This document shows, one piece after another, positions 26,538-34,315 of a stretch of DNA of 49,541 bases (its first letter is position 1; each line of letters begins with the position of its first letter). Origin of the DNA: DATNPH01 sp036703315 (GTDB lineage Bacteria; Cyanobacteriota; Cyanobacteriia; Cyanobacteriales; Coleofasciculaceae); assembly GCA_036703315.1 (NCBI GenBank), contig DATNPH010000166.1:1-49541 (forward strand), read 5' to 3'. The position numbers and the translations under genes are program-made. Below the pieces are notes generated by a model that worked only from the letters and a program-made list of their open reading frames with translations, ran no database searches and was not told the DNA's origin.

Positions 26538-27392
26538 TTGACTAAACAACGACTCGATACATTATTAGTGGAGCTTGACCTCTGTTCGTCGCGTCAACTA
26601 GCGCAACGGCTGATTCGTGCAGGTGAGGTGATGGTAAATCAGCAGATAGTCGATAAACCAGGAACTGAAGTTGACACTACTGCACAGATTCAGATTAAGG
26701 AGAAATCACCTTACGTTTCTAGAGGCGGCGAGAAGCTTGCTAAAGCTTTAAAAGAGTTTGGGGTTGCTGTAGAGGGGCGAATTTGCCTGGATGGGGGCAT
26801 TTCTACGGGTGGCTTCACTGACTGCTTGCTGCAAGCTGGAGCAAAACAGGTTTATGGCGTTGATGTTGGTTATGGACAAGTTGATTGGCGTCTGCGGAAC
26901 GAGCCACGAGTGATTCTGCGGGAACGCACTAATCTGCGTTATCTTCAGCCTGCTGATTTATACGGTGATGTATCCCCCCCAACTCCCCCTGACCAAGGGG
27001 GGCTCTATGCTGATTTGGGTGTTGTGGATGTCTCGTTTATTTCCCTGACTAAAATTCTGGAGCCTCTATGGAACCTGCTGCAACCGCCTCGTGAATTGGT
27101 TTTGTTGGTGAAGCCGCAGTTTGAAGTAGGGCGATCGCGTGTTGGCAAAAAAGGTGTTGTGCGTGACCCAAATGATCAGGCAGATGCGATCGCGCAAGTC
27201 TTACAGGCTGCCCAAAACTTAGGCTGGGCTTACAGAGGTTTAATCTGGTCGCCGCTAACTGGTCCTGCGGGTAATATCGAGTACCTTCTCTGGATGGGAA
27301 TGGATAGCCAAACTCCAACTCCTGACTTAGCAGCCATTAAACAGATTACTCAGTCCGCTGTTTCTAATTTTCGAGCTATTCTAAATTCGTGA
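26538..27392 (+). CDS. tlyA: TlyA-family rRNA 2'-O-methyltransferase (S4 + FtsJ domains)
   Basis: 284 aa starting with TTG at 26538 (TKQRLDTLLVELDL). Residues 1-60 form an S4 RNA-binding domain (SSRQLAQRLIRAGEVMVN); residues 65-284 are an FtsJ/RrmJ-type methyltransferase with KSPYVSRGGEKLAKAL, the SAM motif CLDGGISTGGFTDCLLQAGA, YGVDVGYGQ, LGVVDVSFISLTKIL and LVKPQFE(V)GR. TlyA methylates rRNA ribose at C1409 (16S) and/or C1920 (23S). Around residues 144-156 (GDVSPPTPPDQGGLYADLG) a C/G-run repeat has been inserted in frame between the LRYL element and the VVDVSFIS strand. A second start codon other than ATG in a row (after the phosphorylase) is notable. Confidence 0.88.
   Translation: MTKQRLDTLLVELDLCSSRQLAQRLIRAGEVMVNQQIVDKPGTEVDTTAQIQIKEKSPYVSRGGEKLAKALKEFGVAVEGRICLDGGISTGGFTDCLLQAGAKQVYGVDVGYGQVDWRLRNEPRVILRERTNLRYLQPADLYGDVSPPTPPDQGGLYADLGVVDVSFISLTKILEPLWNLLQPPRELVLLVKPQFEVGRSRVGKKGVVRDPNDQADAIAQVLQAAQNLGWAYRGLIWSPLTGPAGNIEYLLWMGMDSQTPTPDLAAIKQITQSAVSNFRAILNS
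26969..27006 (+). repeat. Interspersed C/G-run repeat inside tlyA
   Basis: TATCCCCCCCAACTCCCCCT followed by GACCAAGGGGGGCTC forms an inverted repeat (CCCCCT...AGGGGG) like the repeat at 8918-8992. It translates in frame to a short Pro/Gly-rich loop. Confidence 0.75.
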
Positions 27393-27481
27393 ATTTTTCT
27401 GTTGTTTTCGCTACCGTTTAACTAGGAATGTGGGAGTCTTAGAACAGAAGCACGTTTAGCAGTTGAGCAGGGAGCTAAACC

Positions 27482-27736
27482 ATGAGTATCGAAGAACAAG
27501 CACGAGAAGTTCTAACACAGCAGCGTCGCCATGATAAACACCTAAACGAGACAATGTTGAATCGTGCAGAAGCTGAAGTAGATAATCCTGTTGGGGCAGA
27601 TCCCCAGACTCAAGAGCAAGCACGGGAGTTATTAGCACAGCAGCGTCACCATGACGAACAGCTGAAACAGACAATGTTGAATCGTGCAGAGGCTGAAATA
27701 AACGCCTGTGATACGAGTGACGCTACGTCAAAATAG
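27482..27736 (+). CDS. Small two-repeat charged protein (84 aa)
   Basis: 84 aa with a good ribosome binding site (GGGAG six bases before the ATG). The protein is two copies of a ~32-residue helical unit: EEQAREVLTQQRRHDKHLNE with TMLNRAEAEV, then QEQARELLAQQRHHDEQLKQ with TMLNRAEAEI, joined by a short Asp/Pro linker and ended by a Thr/Ser/Lys tail. The DNA copies are 120 bases apart and closely similar, so the duplication is recent. No Cys, no signal peptide, no membrane segment; it may form a helical hairpin or coiled coil. I do not know the family. A terminator lies about 90 bases downstream. Confidence 0.75.
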   Translation: MSIEEQAREVLTQQRRHDKHLNETMLNRAEAEVDNPVGADPQTQEQARELLAQQRHHDEQLKQTMLNRAEAEINACDTSDATSK

Positions 27737-28117
27737 TCCGATCTTTAGACTATAACTGAATATCACGAACCACCAGACTGCATAAGTGGTAATGGCTCAA
27801 GAGATACATGCAGACAGTTGGTTTCCCCCGCTTTTCCTACCGGAGCGGGGTTTTATTTTGCCGAAAAATGTATCATATCGAACTTTATTGGGGTTAGAGT
27901 GTCGCTGTCGCAGCTTTTTCTGGCTCAGTTGTATACAAGCTGGCTAGCGATCTCGCTGTTTTCGACTTACGAAACTGCATAAGTGCAAGGGTGTCAGGAG
28001 ATATGCTCAATCAACTTCCTCAGCGTTAAAAGCGATCGCCTTCTTGCATAAATAACAAAGCTAAGGGCGATAAGTACTACAGCTGCGGAGAAAAAGTTGA
28101 ATTTTGCAAAAACTCTT
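27737..28117. other. Intergenic region with terminator
   Basis: Holds the intrinsic terminator at 27826-27859 and otherwise unremarkable mixed sequence with a GCGATCGC site near 28032. No RNA gene or promoter could be assigned. Confidence 0.4.
27826..27859 (+). terminator. Intrinsic terminator after the two-repeat protein
   Basis: Stem CCCCGCT / AGCGGGG with an 11-base loop, followed by TTTTATTTT. Confidence 0.85.
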
Positions 28118-28246
28118 ATGAAACCTCTGAAATTTCCTTTAGTCTCCACCCTTGCACTTTTCGCTGTGGCTGGACTGGTAGCCTTCTACATGCCTATTCC
28201 CCAGCTAGGAACCTCGTCAGACGTTACCTCTAAAGTTTTTCGATAG
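28118..28246 (+). CDS. Possible 42-aa membrane or secreted small protein
   Basis: ATG at 28118, TAG at 28244-28246. The product begins MKPLKFPLVSTLALFAVAGL and continues VAFYMPIPQLGTSSDVTSKV; it has a basic N-terminus, a ~17-residue hydrophobic core and a polar tail, like a signal peptide or single-pass peptide. No clear Shine-Dalgarno sequence is close by. It sits isolated in an 800-base stretch without other genes. Confidence 0.4.
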   Translation: MKPLKFPLVSTLALFAVAGLVAFYMPIPQLGTSSDVTSKVFR

Positions 28247-28549
28247 CTTAGCAGAATTTCCCTTCAGACAGCCACAAATTCGTTGAGCCACTCACACAGA
28301 ACGAATCAACCTTCTACATGTAAGGCAGACTTAGTAATTGAGCTTTAAAGGGAATCAGGAGTCAGTAGGCGGCTCTAATCTACTGTGTACGCAGTTTGAG
28401 CGTAGCGAGGAGCAAGAAGCTAACAGAGCAAGAGGTAAGAGCAAATACAGATGTAAGTTAAATGCAGCTTAACCCTCTCCTGAATTCTGGTTTCTGTATT
28501 TTTCTGTTGATAATGGAATCAGTGAATAAATTGGTGACTACTTAGTGTT
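28247..28549. other. Intergenic region before AT-rich orphan
   Basis: No gene, hairpin or promoter stands out. One segment (about 28383-28450) resembles repeat text seen elsewhere (GAGCGTAGCGAGGAGCAAG, GCAAGAGGTAAGAGC). Confidence 0.35.
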
Positions 28550-29413
28550 ATGCAGAAGCGCCTCTGTATACGTCTCGGCGTCCTCCTGTTTTTGATATTG
28601 TCTTTAGTGTTATTTTTCTATCTATTTAATAGAGATGTCCAGCCAACTGAAAGTTCATGGGACGTTGTAAAAGGGAAAGATAAAGTTACCAAATTTGAGG
28701 TAATGCCCTGGTTTGGTCCTTCACCTTACATTTATACTATTCCTAATAATAAAAATGAAGTAATAATTTCTCCCTATACTTACTTTTATATAGAAAATTG
28801 GTCTCATAATGGAAAAAAAAAGGGGCAATACGTATGGAAATTAAATCTTGACAGCTTCACTACTGAGCCAATTCTCTATGAAAATTTTATTGCCTTGAGT
28901 CCTCAACTTTCTAGTAAGCCTATAATACTTACAGATAAGTTGTTAAAGTCTCAAAAAGACTATGACTTAGCTAAGGATACTCTTTCAGGAGAAACTGTTA
29001 TAGAGACGGTAGCTTTTAAAACTAACTATAATAAATACGAAATAAAACTGTCTGTTTCAGATTTTAAAAAACTCCAACGCAATTTATTAGGCTTTGGTTT
29101 TGTAAACAACAAAATTATAGAGCCAAATAAAACCATTTCCTATTCAGGAGAAATGCATTTAAATATTTATGAAACTTCTGATGCTTCGCAACCGAAGATT
29201 AGGTTGAGTAAACAATTCAACAATTGGAGTTATCCCCTCAGGAATGACCCTAAGAACTATACTAAACCATCAATTATCGGCTCTTTTTTTAAAATTTATA
29301 TTTTGCCGAACTCAAGACCATTTTTCATACTTCTATCTCCGGTTTATAAAGGTCGTATTTATCAAGATAGTCCACGTGTTGAGGATAAAACCTTTAGCTT
29401 GATAGTTCTCTAA
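28550..29413 (+). CDS. AT-rich hypothetical membrane-anchored protein
   Basis: 287 aa. An N-terminal signal anchor (LCIRLGVLLFLILSLVLFFY) precedes an extracytoplasmic domain with many Lys, Asn, Tyr and Phe residues (EVMPWFGPSPYIYTIPNNKN; VWKLNLDSFTTEPILYENF). The predicted mature domain has no Cys and a C-terminal beta-type end (DKTFSLIVL). I do not recognise it. The coding sequence is visibly richer in A and T (runs such as AAAAAAAAAGG, AATAAAAATGAAG) and in AAA/AAT/ATA codons than its neighbours, suggesting recent arrival or relaxed constraint. No partner gene is adjacent. Confidence 0.7.
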   Translation: MQKRLCIRLGVLLFLILSLVLFFYLFNRDVQPTESSWDVVKGKDKVTKFEVMPWFGPSPYIYTIPNNKNEVIISPYTYFYIENWSHNGKKKGQYVWKLNLDSFTTEPILYENFIALSPQLSSKPIILTDKLLKSQKDYDLAKDTLSGETVIETVAFKTNYNKYEIKLSVSDFKKLQRNLLGFGFVNNKIIEPNKTISYSGEMHLNIYETSDASQPKIRLSKQFNNWSYPLRNDPKNYTKPSIIGSFFKIYILPNSRPFFILLSPVYKGRIYQDSPRVEDKTFSLIVL

Positions 29414-29536
29414 ATTTTTTTCTTTCATAATAGCTACTGTTTATGAGTTCTTCCTAGAGTAGTTCTATTTGTAGTATTTTGTATTGCCGATTTTGTTTTA
29501 GGGTTAGAGTGATAACCGAAGTCTTTCTCTAGTTGT

Positions 29537-29637
29537 GGAGGGAGTCAACCTCCCCTCAGTCAGCTACTACCGATAGTAAGGTATTCAGATGTTGATGAAC
29601 GTCCAAAGCCCAGCCGATGCCGCTGGGCTTTTTTTTA
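29537..29637 (+). ncRNA. Candidate small RNA, copy A (hairpins + terminator)
   Basis: A 29-base block from 29537 contains the stem-loop GGGAG-TCAAC-CTCCC, followed by CCTCAGTCAGCT and a second small stem TACTA-CCGA-TAGTA. About 40 bases later comes a terminator, AAGCCCAGC / GCTGGGCTT plus eight T. The same arrangement occurs as copy B at 29881-29996. No open reading frame is present. Not identified with a known RNA family here; cyanobacterial Yfr/Cyano-1/Cyano-2 families would be the first comparison. Confidence 0.5.
29606..29637 (+). terminator. Intrinsic terminator of candidate sRNA copy A
   Basis: A 9-bp stem AAGCCCAGC / GCTGGGCTT, loop CGATGCC, followed by a run of T. Confidence 0.9.
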
Positions 29638-29779
29638 CCGTGGCAATTATCAGAAGGCGGTAGAGCATCGATTCAGTATTCACGCACATCAGCTCTTGAA
29701 AGGATGAGGGAGATAGCTTCTCTATCTTCCCTAACTTCCCTTATCTCTCTTTTATCCGATTAGTGAATTGATGTTCTAT

Positions 29780-29867
29780 AGGACTTACGCATAACTTCTA
29801 TTTGTAGGGTGGGCTATGCCACCTCACGCTATAGGTAGTGCCTGAAGGCTCGATTTGCGTAAGTTCT
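29780..29867. mobile_element. MITE-like element with 12-base terminal inverted repeats
   Basis: Ends are AGGACTTACGCA (29780-29791) and TGCGTAAGTTCT (29856-29867), 11 of 12 positions complementary. The 88-bp interior has no gene. The GGACTTACGCA end is common in MITEs of filamentous cyanobacteria. It lies directly upstream of sRNA copy B. Confidence 0.65.
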
Positions 29868-29880
29868 GTTCTAGTGAACA

Positions 29881-29996
29881 GGAGGGAGTGAGCCTCCCCT
29901 CAGTCAGCTCTCACCAGCGATAGTGTACGTTAGCGCAAGTAAAGTTGGTAAAAGATCCGAAAGCACAAAAGCCCAGTACTTACTCTGGGCTTTTCT
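29881..29996 (+). ncRNA. Candidate small RNA, copy B (hairpin + terminator)
   Basis: Starts with a 29-base block identical to copy A at 27 of 29 positions. Both differences fall in the hairpin loop (TCAAC versus TGAGC), so the GGGAG/CTCCC stem is preserved. CTCAGTCAGCT and GATAGT follow in the same order, and the element ends in an AAGCCCAG / CTGGGCTT terminator like that of copy A. Confidence 0.5.
29967..29996. terminator. Bidirectional intrinsic terminator
   Basis: A 10-bp stem AAAAGCCCAG / CTGGGCTTTT, loop TACTTACT. A and T on the two flanks allow it to end copy B (plus strand) and the DUF928 gene (minus strand). Confidence 0.85.
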
Positions 29997-30031
29997 ATAG
30001 CTTGGATAAATCGTCTCAACACCTTCATTGT

Positions 30032-30877
30032 TCACAATGCTTTCGCTTCAGCACATTGTGCTAAAGGCTTTTTCGAAATTTCTGGTAGTCCAACTTGCTG
30101 CAATAGGGATTCCCAATCAGAGGTTAAGGTTGAATTATTAGGAGAGGTACAGCGTAACGTAGCCAGACTTGCAAGCGCCTCGTACCAAATCCCATTGGTT
30201 GCGTAAATACCGGGCTTCTCCTGGGGTAATGCGGTGGCTAACTTATGCTGAAACTCTGAGTTAGGTTCAACTCGTTTGATCCAACCGAATACATAACTAT
30301 CGGCACTACGATCGCGTTCATCAAAGATAATACTGAAACCCCAAGAGTAGGATTTGCCAACTTCTAAGGGAGGAAAAGAGGGTGAGCTGGAAAGGTCAAT
30401 AGTAACAATGCTATCAGTAGCTTTTAACTTAACAGTTTTCTTATAAATTTCTTCATCGTTCTCATTTCTTAAAACAAACTCTCCTTGTGATATCCCTAAA
30501 TTAGCATCAGGAATATAAAAGAAAAACGTTGGATATTCGGCTACCGTTATACCAATATTTGATTGAGGAATCAATGCTGTTAAAAGAATGTCAGGACGAT
30601 ACCCACTACAACGATTAGGGACATCTGGTTCAACCCGATTACCTTCTCCTTTTGCTTTTTTAGAGAGAAGAAGCCCTACAGGAAGATTCAGGGTTATGCC
30701 TTTGTGCATATAACCACATTTAAGGCGGTCTTCCTGTTGATTGTGTAATTTGGGTTTAGGTGATATAACTGAGTGTATCGTTGCTAAACTTGGAAAGCTG
30801 TATAAAAACAGACTGCAAAACCACATCAAGCTAGCCCTTACCAAAGTTTTGCGAGTTAGTGCCGAAGCTAATATCAT
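30032..30877 (-). CDS. Exported DUF928 protein
   Basis: 281 aa from the ATG at 30877 (MILASALTRKTLVRASLMWF); the frame opens at 30916. A signal peptide or N-terminal helix (about residues 10-33) is followed by a domain with family features: IGITVAEYPTFFFYIPDA, EFVLRNENDEEIYKKTVKL, SPSFPPLEVGKSYSWGFSII, a conserved GWIKRVEPN and IYATNGIWYEALASLATLR. This matches DUF928, a cyanobacterial family often linked to CHASE2-domain sensors, although none is adjacent here. The C-terminal part is helical. Likely periplasmic. Its transcript probably ends at the bidirectional terminator next to the sRNA candidates. Confidence 0.8.
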   Translation of the reverse strand: MILASALTRKTLVRASLMWFCSLFLYSFPSLATIHSVISPKPKLHNQQEDRLKCGYMHKGITLNLPVGLLLSKKAKGEGNRVEPDVPNRCSGYRPDILLTALIPQSNIGITVAEYPTFFFYIPDANLGISQGEFVLRNENDEEIYKKTVKLKATDSIVTIDLSSSPSFPPLEVGKSYSWGFSIIFDERDRSADSYVFGWIKRVEPNSEFQHKLATALPQEKPGIYATNGIWYEALASLATLRCTSPNNSTLTSDWESLLQQVGLPEISKKPLAQCAEAKAL

Positions 30878-31029
30878 GATTAAAAATATTGGTTGGTGAT
30901 TAAATCTTGGGTACAATTTTTAAGCTAACTATCATAGCTATTAATGTTCAAGATATTAGATATTCGTTCATATTTATTAGTAAAAAGTAACTAATTGGGA
31001 TATAGAAGAGCATACGTTAGATAAAATTA

Positions 31030-32457
31030 TTAGTAGTTTGTATCCCCAGTTTTATCTAATTGTTGACCTAATTCCTGTCGCAGACGATAGAGAATGGTGT
31101 CTGGCTCTACCTCATTAAGAATGTCTTGAATGACTGTACTTGGTCCGAATGATCCCCAAGTGCAGCCTTGTTCCAAATAAATCTGTGCTGCATGACCGAC
31201 GGCATAAGCCCCGTAACCTGCAATTCCAGCTTGTGCGATCGCAGCTCCCGCATAAGCTGTTAGACCAGATGCACTATCAACCGCCGTGGTAACAGCAGCG
31301 GCACTCTTCCCTAACCCCAAAAGGGCACTGCTTCCCAGTTCACCCAGTAATAAGCCTCCCGAACTAACTACAATCTTTCTCCACAGTTTTCCGGCTTCGT
31401 AGCTAGTCATTGGTAGACCATACAACCGGGATAGAGCACGAATCAGAGTCAAATCAGCGATCGCGCCTCCCAAAATATCCAAAAAACCAATGGGATTGAT
31501 CGCAACTGTTAAAGCCTTGTACTTAGTGAAGCGCCAGATTAAGTCTTCTGCTTCACTTCTGCGTAGCTCAAGGGTTTTTTGGGCAATGCTGATTTCAGCA
31601 GTGCGGGCTTGAAACAGAGCATTGAGGGCTATGAGCGATCGTCCCTCCCGATTGAGAATTTTCAGGATTTTCTGCTTCAGCTCATCCACTTGGGGCAGCG
31701 GTGTCTCCAATTCATACGTCACCTGACCATCAGGCCACTCGACGCGCACTTCTAGGGGAGCGGGTTCTGCCGCCACCATCACAATCTCATCTTCTGACAA
31801 TACTTTTTGGAGGCGGCGATCTTTGGGACTACCCGTACCGAGTTGTTGCAACTGTCGGTAAATTGCCTCACGGTCTTTTTCTGGATAGAGGTCGATTTTG
31901 TTGAATACCAAGATGAGTGGCTTTTGACTTTGCCGCAGTTCACAAAGCGCTTGATACTCACTGCGCGTGATATCTCCAGCAACTACAAATAAAATTAAAT
32001 CGGCTTGCGAGGCAACCTCCCGCGCCATCTGTGCCCGTGTCTCACCCTCGATTTCATCCAATCCAGGCGTATCAATCAACTCCACCTGCACTTTACTGTT
32101 GGTGCTTGGTGTCCAACGGACAGACCTAGGCCATTGAGTGACGCCGTGCAGGGGACCCGTTTGCAGAACTTTCTGTCCTAGCAAGGCATTAACTACGGCT
32201 GATTTGCCACGACTAACTAAACCAAAAGCGGCAATCCGAATCACTCCTTGGTCTAGCTTGTCTAAGGCAGATTTCAAAACCTCCAACTCTTTTCGTAGTG
32301 ATGCTTGCACTTCGACATCGGGTAGAGGGTTTTGGCGGCGAGGAAGATTGGAATACCAAGACAAGGCTTGCCGCAAACTGGCACGAGTGCGATTGAGTTG
32401 CGTTTCCTGCTGGTTGTTAGGCGCTGGATTGGGTTGGGAGGTTTGAGGATTACTCAA
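31030..32457 (-). CDS. Dynamin/Era-like GTPase with C-terminal DUF697 region
   Basis: 475 aa. The N-terminal ~60 residues are Gln/Pro-rich then helical (LRQALSWYSNLPRRQNPLPD). The GTPase domain has G1 AAFGLVSRGKSAVVNALL, G3 ELIDTPGLDEIEG and G4 LVFNKIDLYP; the switch region is the HGVTQWPRSVRW segment. The C-terminal ~190 residues hold a helical, Ala/Gly-rich membrane-association domain (DILGGAIADLTLIRALSRL, GKLWRKIVVSSGGLLLGELG, AYAGAAIAQAGIAGYGAYAV), characteristic of the DUF697 GTPases common in cyanobacteria. Probably a membrane-linked stress or remodelling GTPase; no precise function is known. A weak hairpin (32568-32591) lies upstream, near the end of the next gene. Confidence 0.85.
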   Translation of the reverse strand: MSNPQTSQPNPAPNNQQETQLNRTRASLRQALSWYSNLPRRQNPLPDVEVQASLRKELEVLKSALDKLDQGVIRIAAFGLVSRGKSAVVNALLGQKVLQTGPLHGVTQWPRSVRWTPSTNSKVQVELIDTPGLDEIEGETRAQMAREVASQADLILFVVAGDITRSEYQALCELRQSQKPLILVFNKIDLYPEKDREAIYRQLQQLGTGSPKDRRLQKVLSEDEIVMVAAEPAPLEVRVEWPDGQVTYELETPLPQVDELKQKILKILNREGRSLIALNALFQARTAEISIAQKTLELRRSEAEDLIWRFTKYKALTVAINPIGFLDILGGAIADLTLIRALSRLYGLPMTSYEAGKLWRKIVVSSGGLLLGELGSSALLGLGKSAAAVTTAVDSASGLTAYAGAAIAQAGIAGYGAYAVGHAAQIYLEQGCTWGSFGPSTVIQDILNEVEPDTILYRLRQELGQQLDKTGDTNY

Positions 32458-32567
32458 GGCTAGACAGAGTAAGGACAGGTTATACTTCTATTTTCCCTCA
32501 TCCCAAATATTGGTTTTGCTGTTTTCAGATCGGCTGAATATCTGTTCTCGCTGTTTGAATATAGCAA

Positions 32568-32591
32568 AGGGGCACTCTAAAGAATGCCCCC
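32568..32591 (-). terminator. Hairpin, likely terminator of the TPR gene
   Basis: Read on the minus strand: GGGGCATTC, loop TTTA, GAGTGCCCC (one G-T pair), then TTTGCT. The T run is weak. It lies about 40 bases past the stop of the TPR gene. Confidence 0.55.
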
Positions 32592-32629
32592 AAAATCTTT
32601 ATCTCAACGCTTGCAGCTCACAATCTGTT

Positions 32630-33160
32630 TCAGGACGAGGGTACAAGCCTTTTGCGCAGCGACTCAGCGCGGCGCTTAGCGGTTACATTATTTGGCTCAT
32701 ACTTGAGCGCCTCTTCGTAAGCTTGCAGCGCTTGAACCGTTAGCTTCTTGCGCTCATAAACATGACCTAGGTTGTTGAGTGCCGTGACATATCCTGGATC
32801 TAGCTTTATTGCTTCTTTGTACTCACGAATGGCGATATCGTACTGTTCTTGGGCACAGTAGGCATAACCCAAAGCATTGTGGACAGGAGCAAGGTTTTCT
32901 TCCTCACCCTCGCCACTCTTGAGCCCTTTTTGAAACACAACGATCGCCTGGGCAAACAGTTTCTTATCTGTATAAATGCTGCCCAACTCATAATACTCTT
33001 GGACAGTTCCCCGCTCTTTTTTTAGCTTTTTTTCCAGCCGTGAAAGGGTGGTTTCGACTTTACGGGTTTTCAGGACTTGGCGGACTATCAGCCAACCAGC
33101 AGCGCCTAGCAGCACTAGCAACACCGACAGATAAACAATTGGAAGTGTTGTATTCTCCAT
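32630..33160 (-). CDS. ycf37: Ycf37-like TPR protein (photosystem I assembly/stability)
   Basis: 176 aa, matching the usual length of Ycf37 (~173). An N-terminal transmembrane helix (LPIVYLSVLLVLLGAAGWLI) is followed by a basic/coiled segment (TLSRLEKKLKKERGTVQEYY) and three tetratricopeptide repeats: YELGSIYTDKKLFAQAIVVF, VHNALGYAYCAQEQYDIAIR, ALNNLGHVYERKKLTVQALQ. In Synechocystis the family assists photosystem I stability. Naming rests on the membrane anchor plus TPR layout and family phrases, so 'TPR membrane protein' is the safe call. It lies upstream of the GTPase on the same strand, 173 bases apart. Confidence 0.72.
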   Translation of the reverse strand: MENTTLPIVYLSVLLVLLGAAGWLIVRQVLKTRKVETTLSRLEKKLKKERGTVQEYYELGSIYTDKKLFAQAIVVFQKGLKSGEGEEENLAPVHNALGYAYCAQEQYDIAIREYKEAIKLDPGYVTALNNLGHVYERKKLTVQALQAYEEALKYEPNNVTAKRRAESLRKRLVPSS

Positions 33161-33409
33161 AAATGCGTGAAACTATATTTGTTTCAAGTAAAGGATGAAA
33201 GGCTTGAGAGTTCGCACTTCGCTAATAGGATTTGATTATCCCACGCCTGTTGGCGCAAGCAAGAGTTAGTAAGCAATCCAAAATTCAAAATGCTTTAACC
33301 CCATGGTGGTGATACTTTTAGCCTCTGCCACAATGCGACTTGTAGGCGCGACTTAGGAGTGTAAATCTCTTTCTAAGAGGGTTTCATCCTGAATACTTTT
33401 AATCTTTTC

Positions 33410-34192
33410 TTATGGTAGCCCCCAAGCGGCAACACGTTCAGCTAGCCAACCTGAGGCTTGCCAACGAATGATCGCTTTATTGACTTGATCCTGTAGCTTT
33501 GTGTACTGCAAGCCCTTCGGCATCACAATACACAAGGCTTCACCGGAAAGTCGTTCGGGTAGTAGTCGATATTGAGGATAGTCTTGCACCCAGCCAGAAA
33601 GGACGCTTTTATCGGCAGCAAAGGCACTAGCACCTCCATTCTCCAAAAGGGATCGCGCCTGTTCATAGGAATCAACCCCTACCAGCTTAGAAGTGGAGGT
33701 TGCATGCTTCACAACTGGAATCGTGCTAGAACCCTTAAGTACGGCGATCGTCTTTGTAGCAAGGTCACTCAATTTAGCAATGGACGCATCCTTTGTGACA
33801 AAACCCGTGCCATCCAGGTAGTAAGGTTGGCTTAAGTCCACCACTCGATAGCGAGACTCAGTTGCTGTCACGCGAGCGATCGCCATGTCAACTTTACCGT
33901 CTAACACGGCATTGAGCCGATCAATATTCTTGACGGGTTGCAACACTACCGTATCCGGTTTCCCCAACAATTCTTCAGCCAGACGTTTGGCTATATCAAT
34001 TTCCAAACCTTGCAGATTACCTGCCGCGTCCCTAAAACCTAAGGGACGCAGATTATCTTTTACGGCAACAATCAATTTCCCTCGCCGCTGAATTTCTTGC
34101 AGTTCGGCACCCCAAGTTGGTGCTGATGCTACGAAAGACACTACCACCAACCCAATTGCCAAACTGAAGTTAAAGAACTTGCGGGTAGCCAC
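33410..34192 (-). CDS. Periplasmic solute-binding protein, amino-acid ABC family (SBP_bac_3)
   Basis: 260 aa with an N-terminal signal peptide (basic MATRKFFNFS, hydrophobic core, cleavage near APTWGAE). The mature protein has the two-lobe family 3 sequence: RRGKLIVAVKDNLRPLGFRD, GLEIDIAKRLAEELLG, AVLDGKVDMAIARVTATESR, VDLSQPYYLDGTGFVTK, SEQARSLLENGGASAFAADK-type hinge region (SYEQARSL), and the C-terminal ALCIVMPKGLQ, INKAIIRW. These proteins bind polar or basic amino acids or related compounds for an ABC importer. No permease or ATPase is adjacent. The ligand is unknown. Confidence 0.85.
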   Translation of the reverse strand: MATRKFFNFSLAIGLVVVSFVASAPTWGAELQEIQRRGKLIVAVKDNLRPLGFRDAAGNLQGLEIDIAKRLAEELLGKPDTVVLQPVKNIDRLNAVLDGKVDMAIARVTATESRYRVVDLSQPYYLDGTGFVTKDASIAKLSDLATKTIAVLKGSSTIPVVKHATSTSKLVGVDSYEQARSLLENGGASAFAADKSVLSGWVQDYPQYRLLPERLSGEALCIVMPKGLQYTKLQDQVNKAIIRWQASGWLAERVAAWGLP

Positions 34193-34280
34193 ATTCTGTA
34201 CTTTGAACTGTCACCTATTTTTTGGGAACTTGCTGTCCTATTGGGAAACAGGGGTAATGGGAAATAGAGAAGAGTCTACC

Positions 34281-34313
34281 CAATTACCTATTACCCATTA
34301 CCAATGACCAATC
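34281..34313. repeat. ATTACC-type short tandem repeat
   Basis: CAATTACCTATTACCCATTA CCAATGACCAAT, related to the repeat at 9249-9299. It lies between rplT and the binding-protein gene. Confidence 0.7.
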
Positions 34314-34315
34314 CC

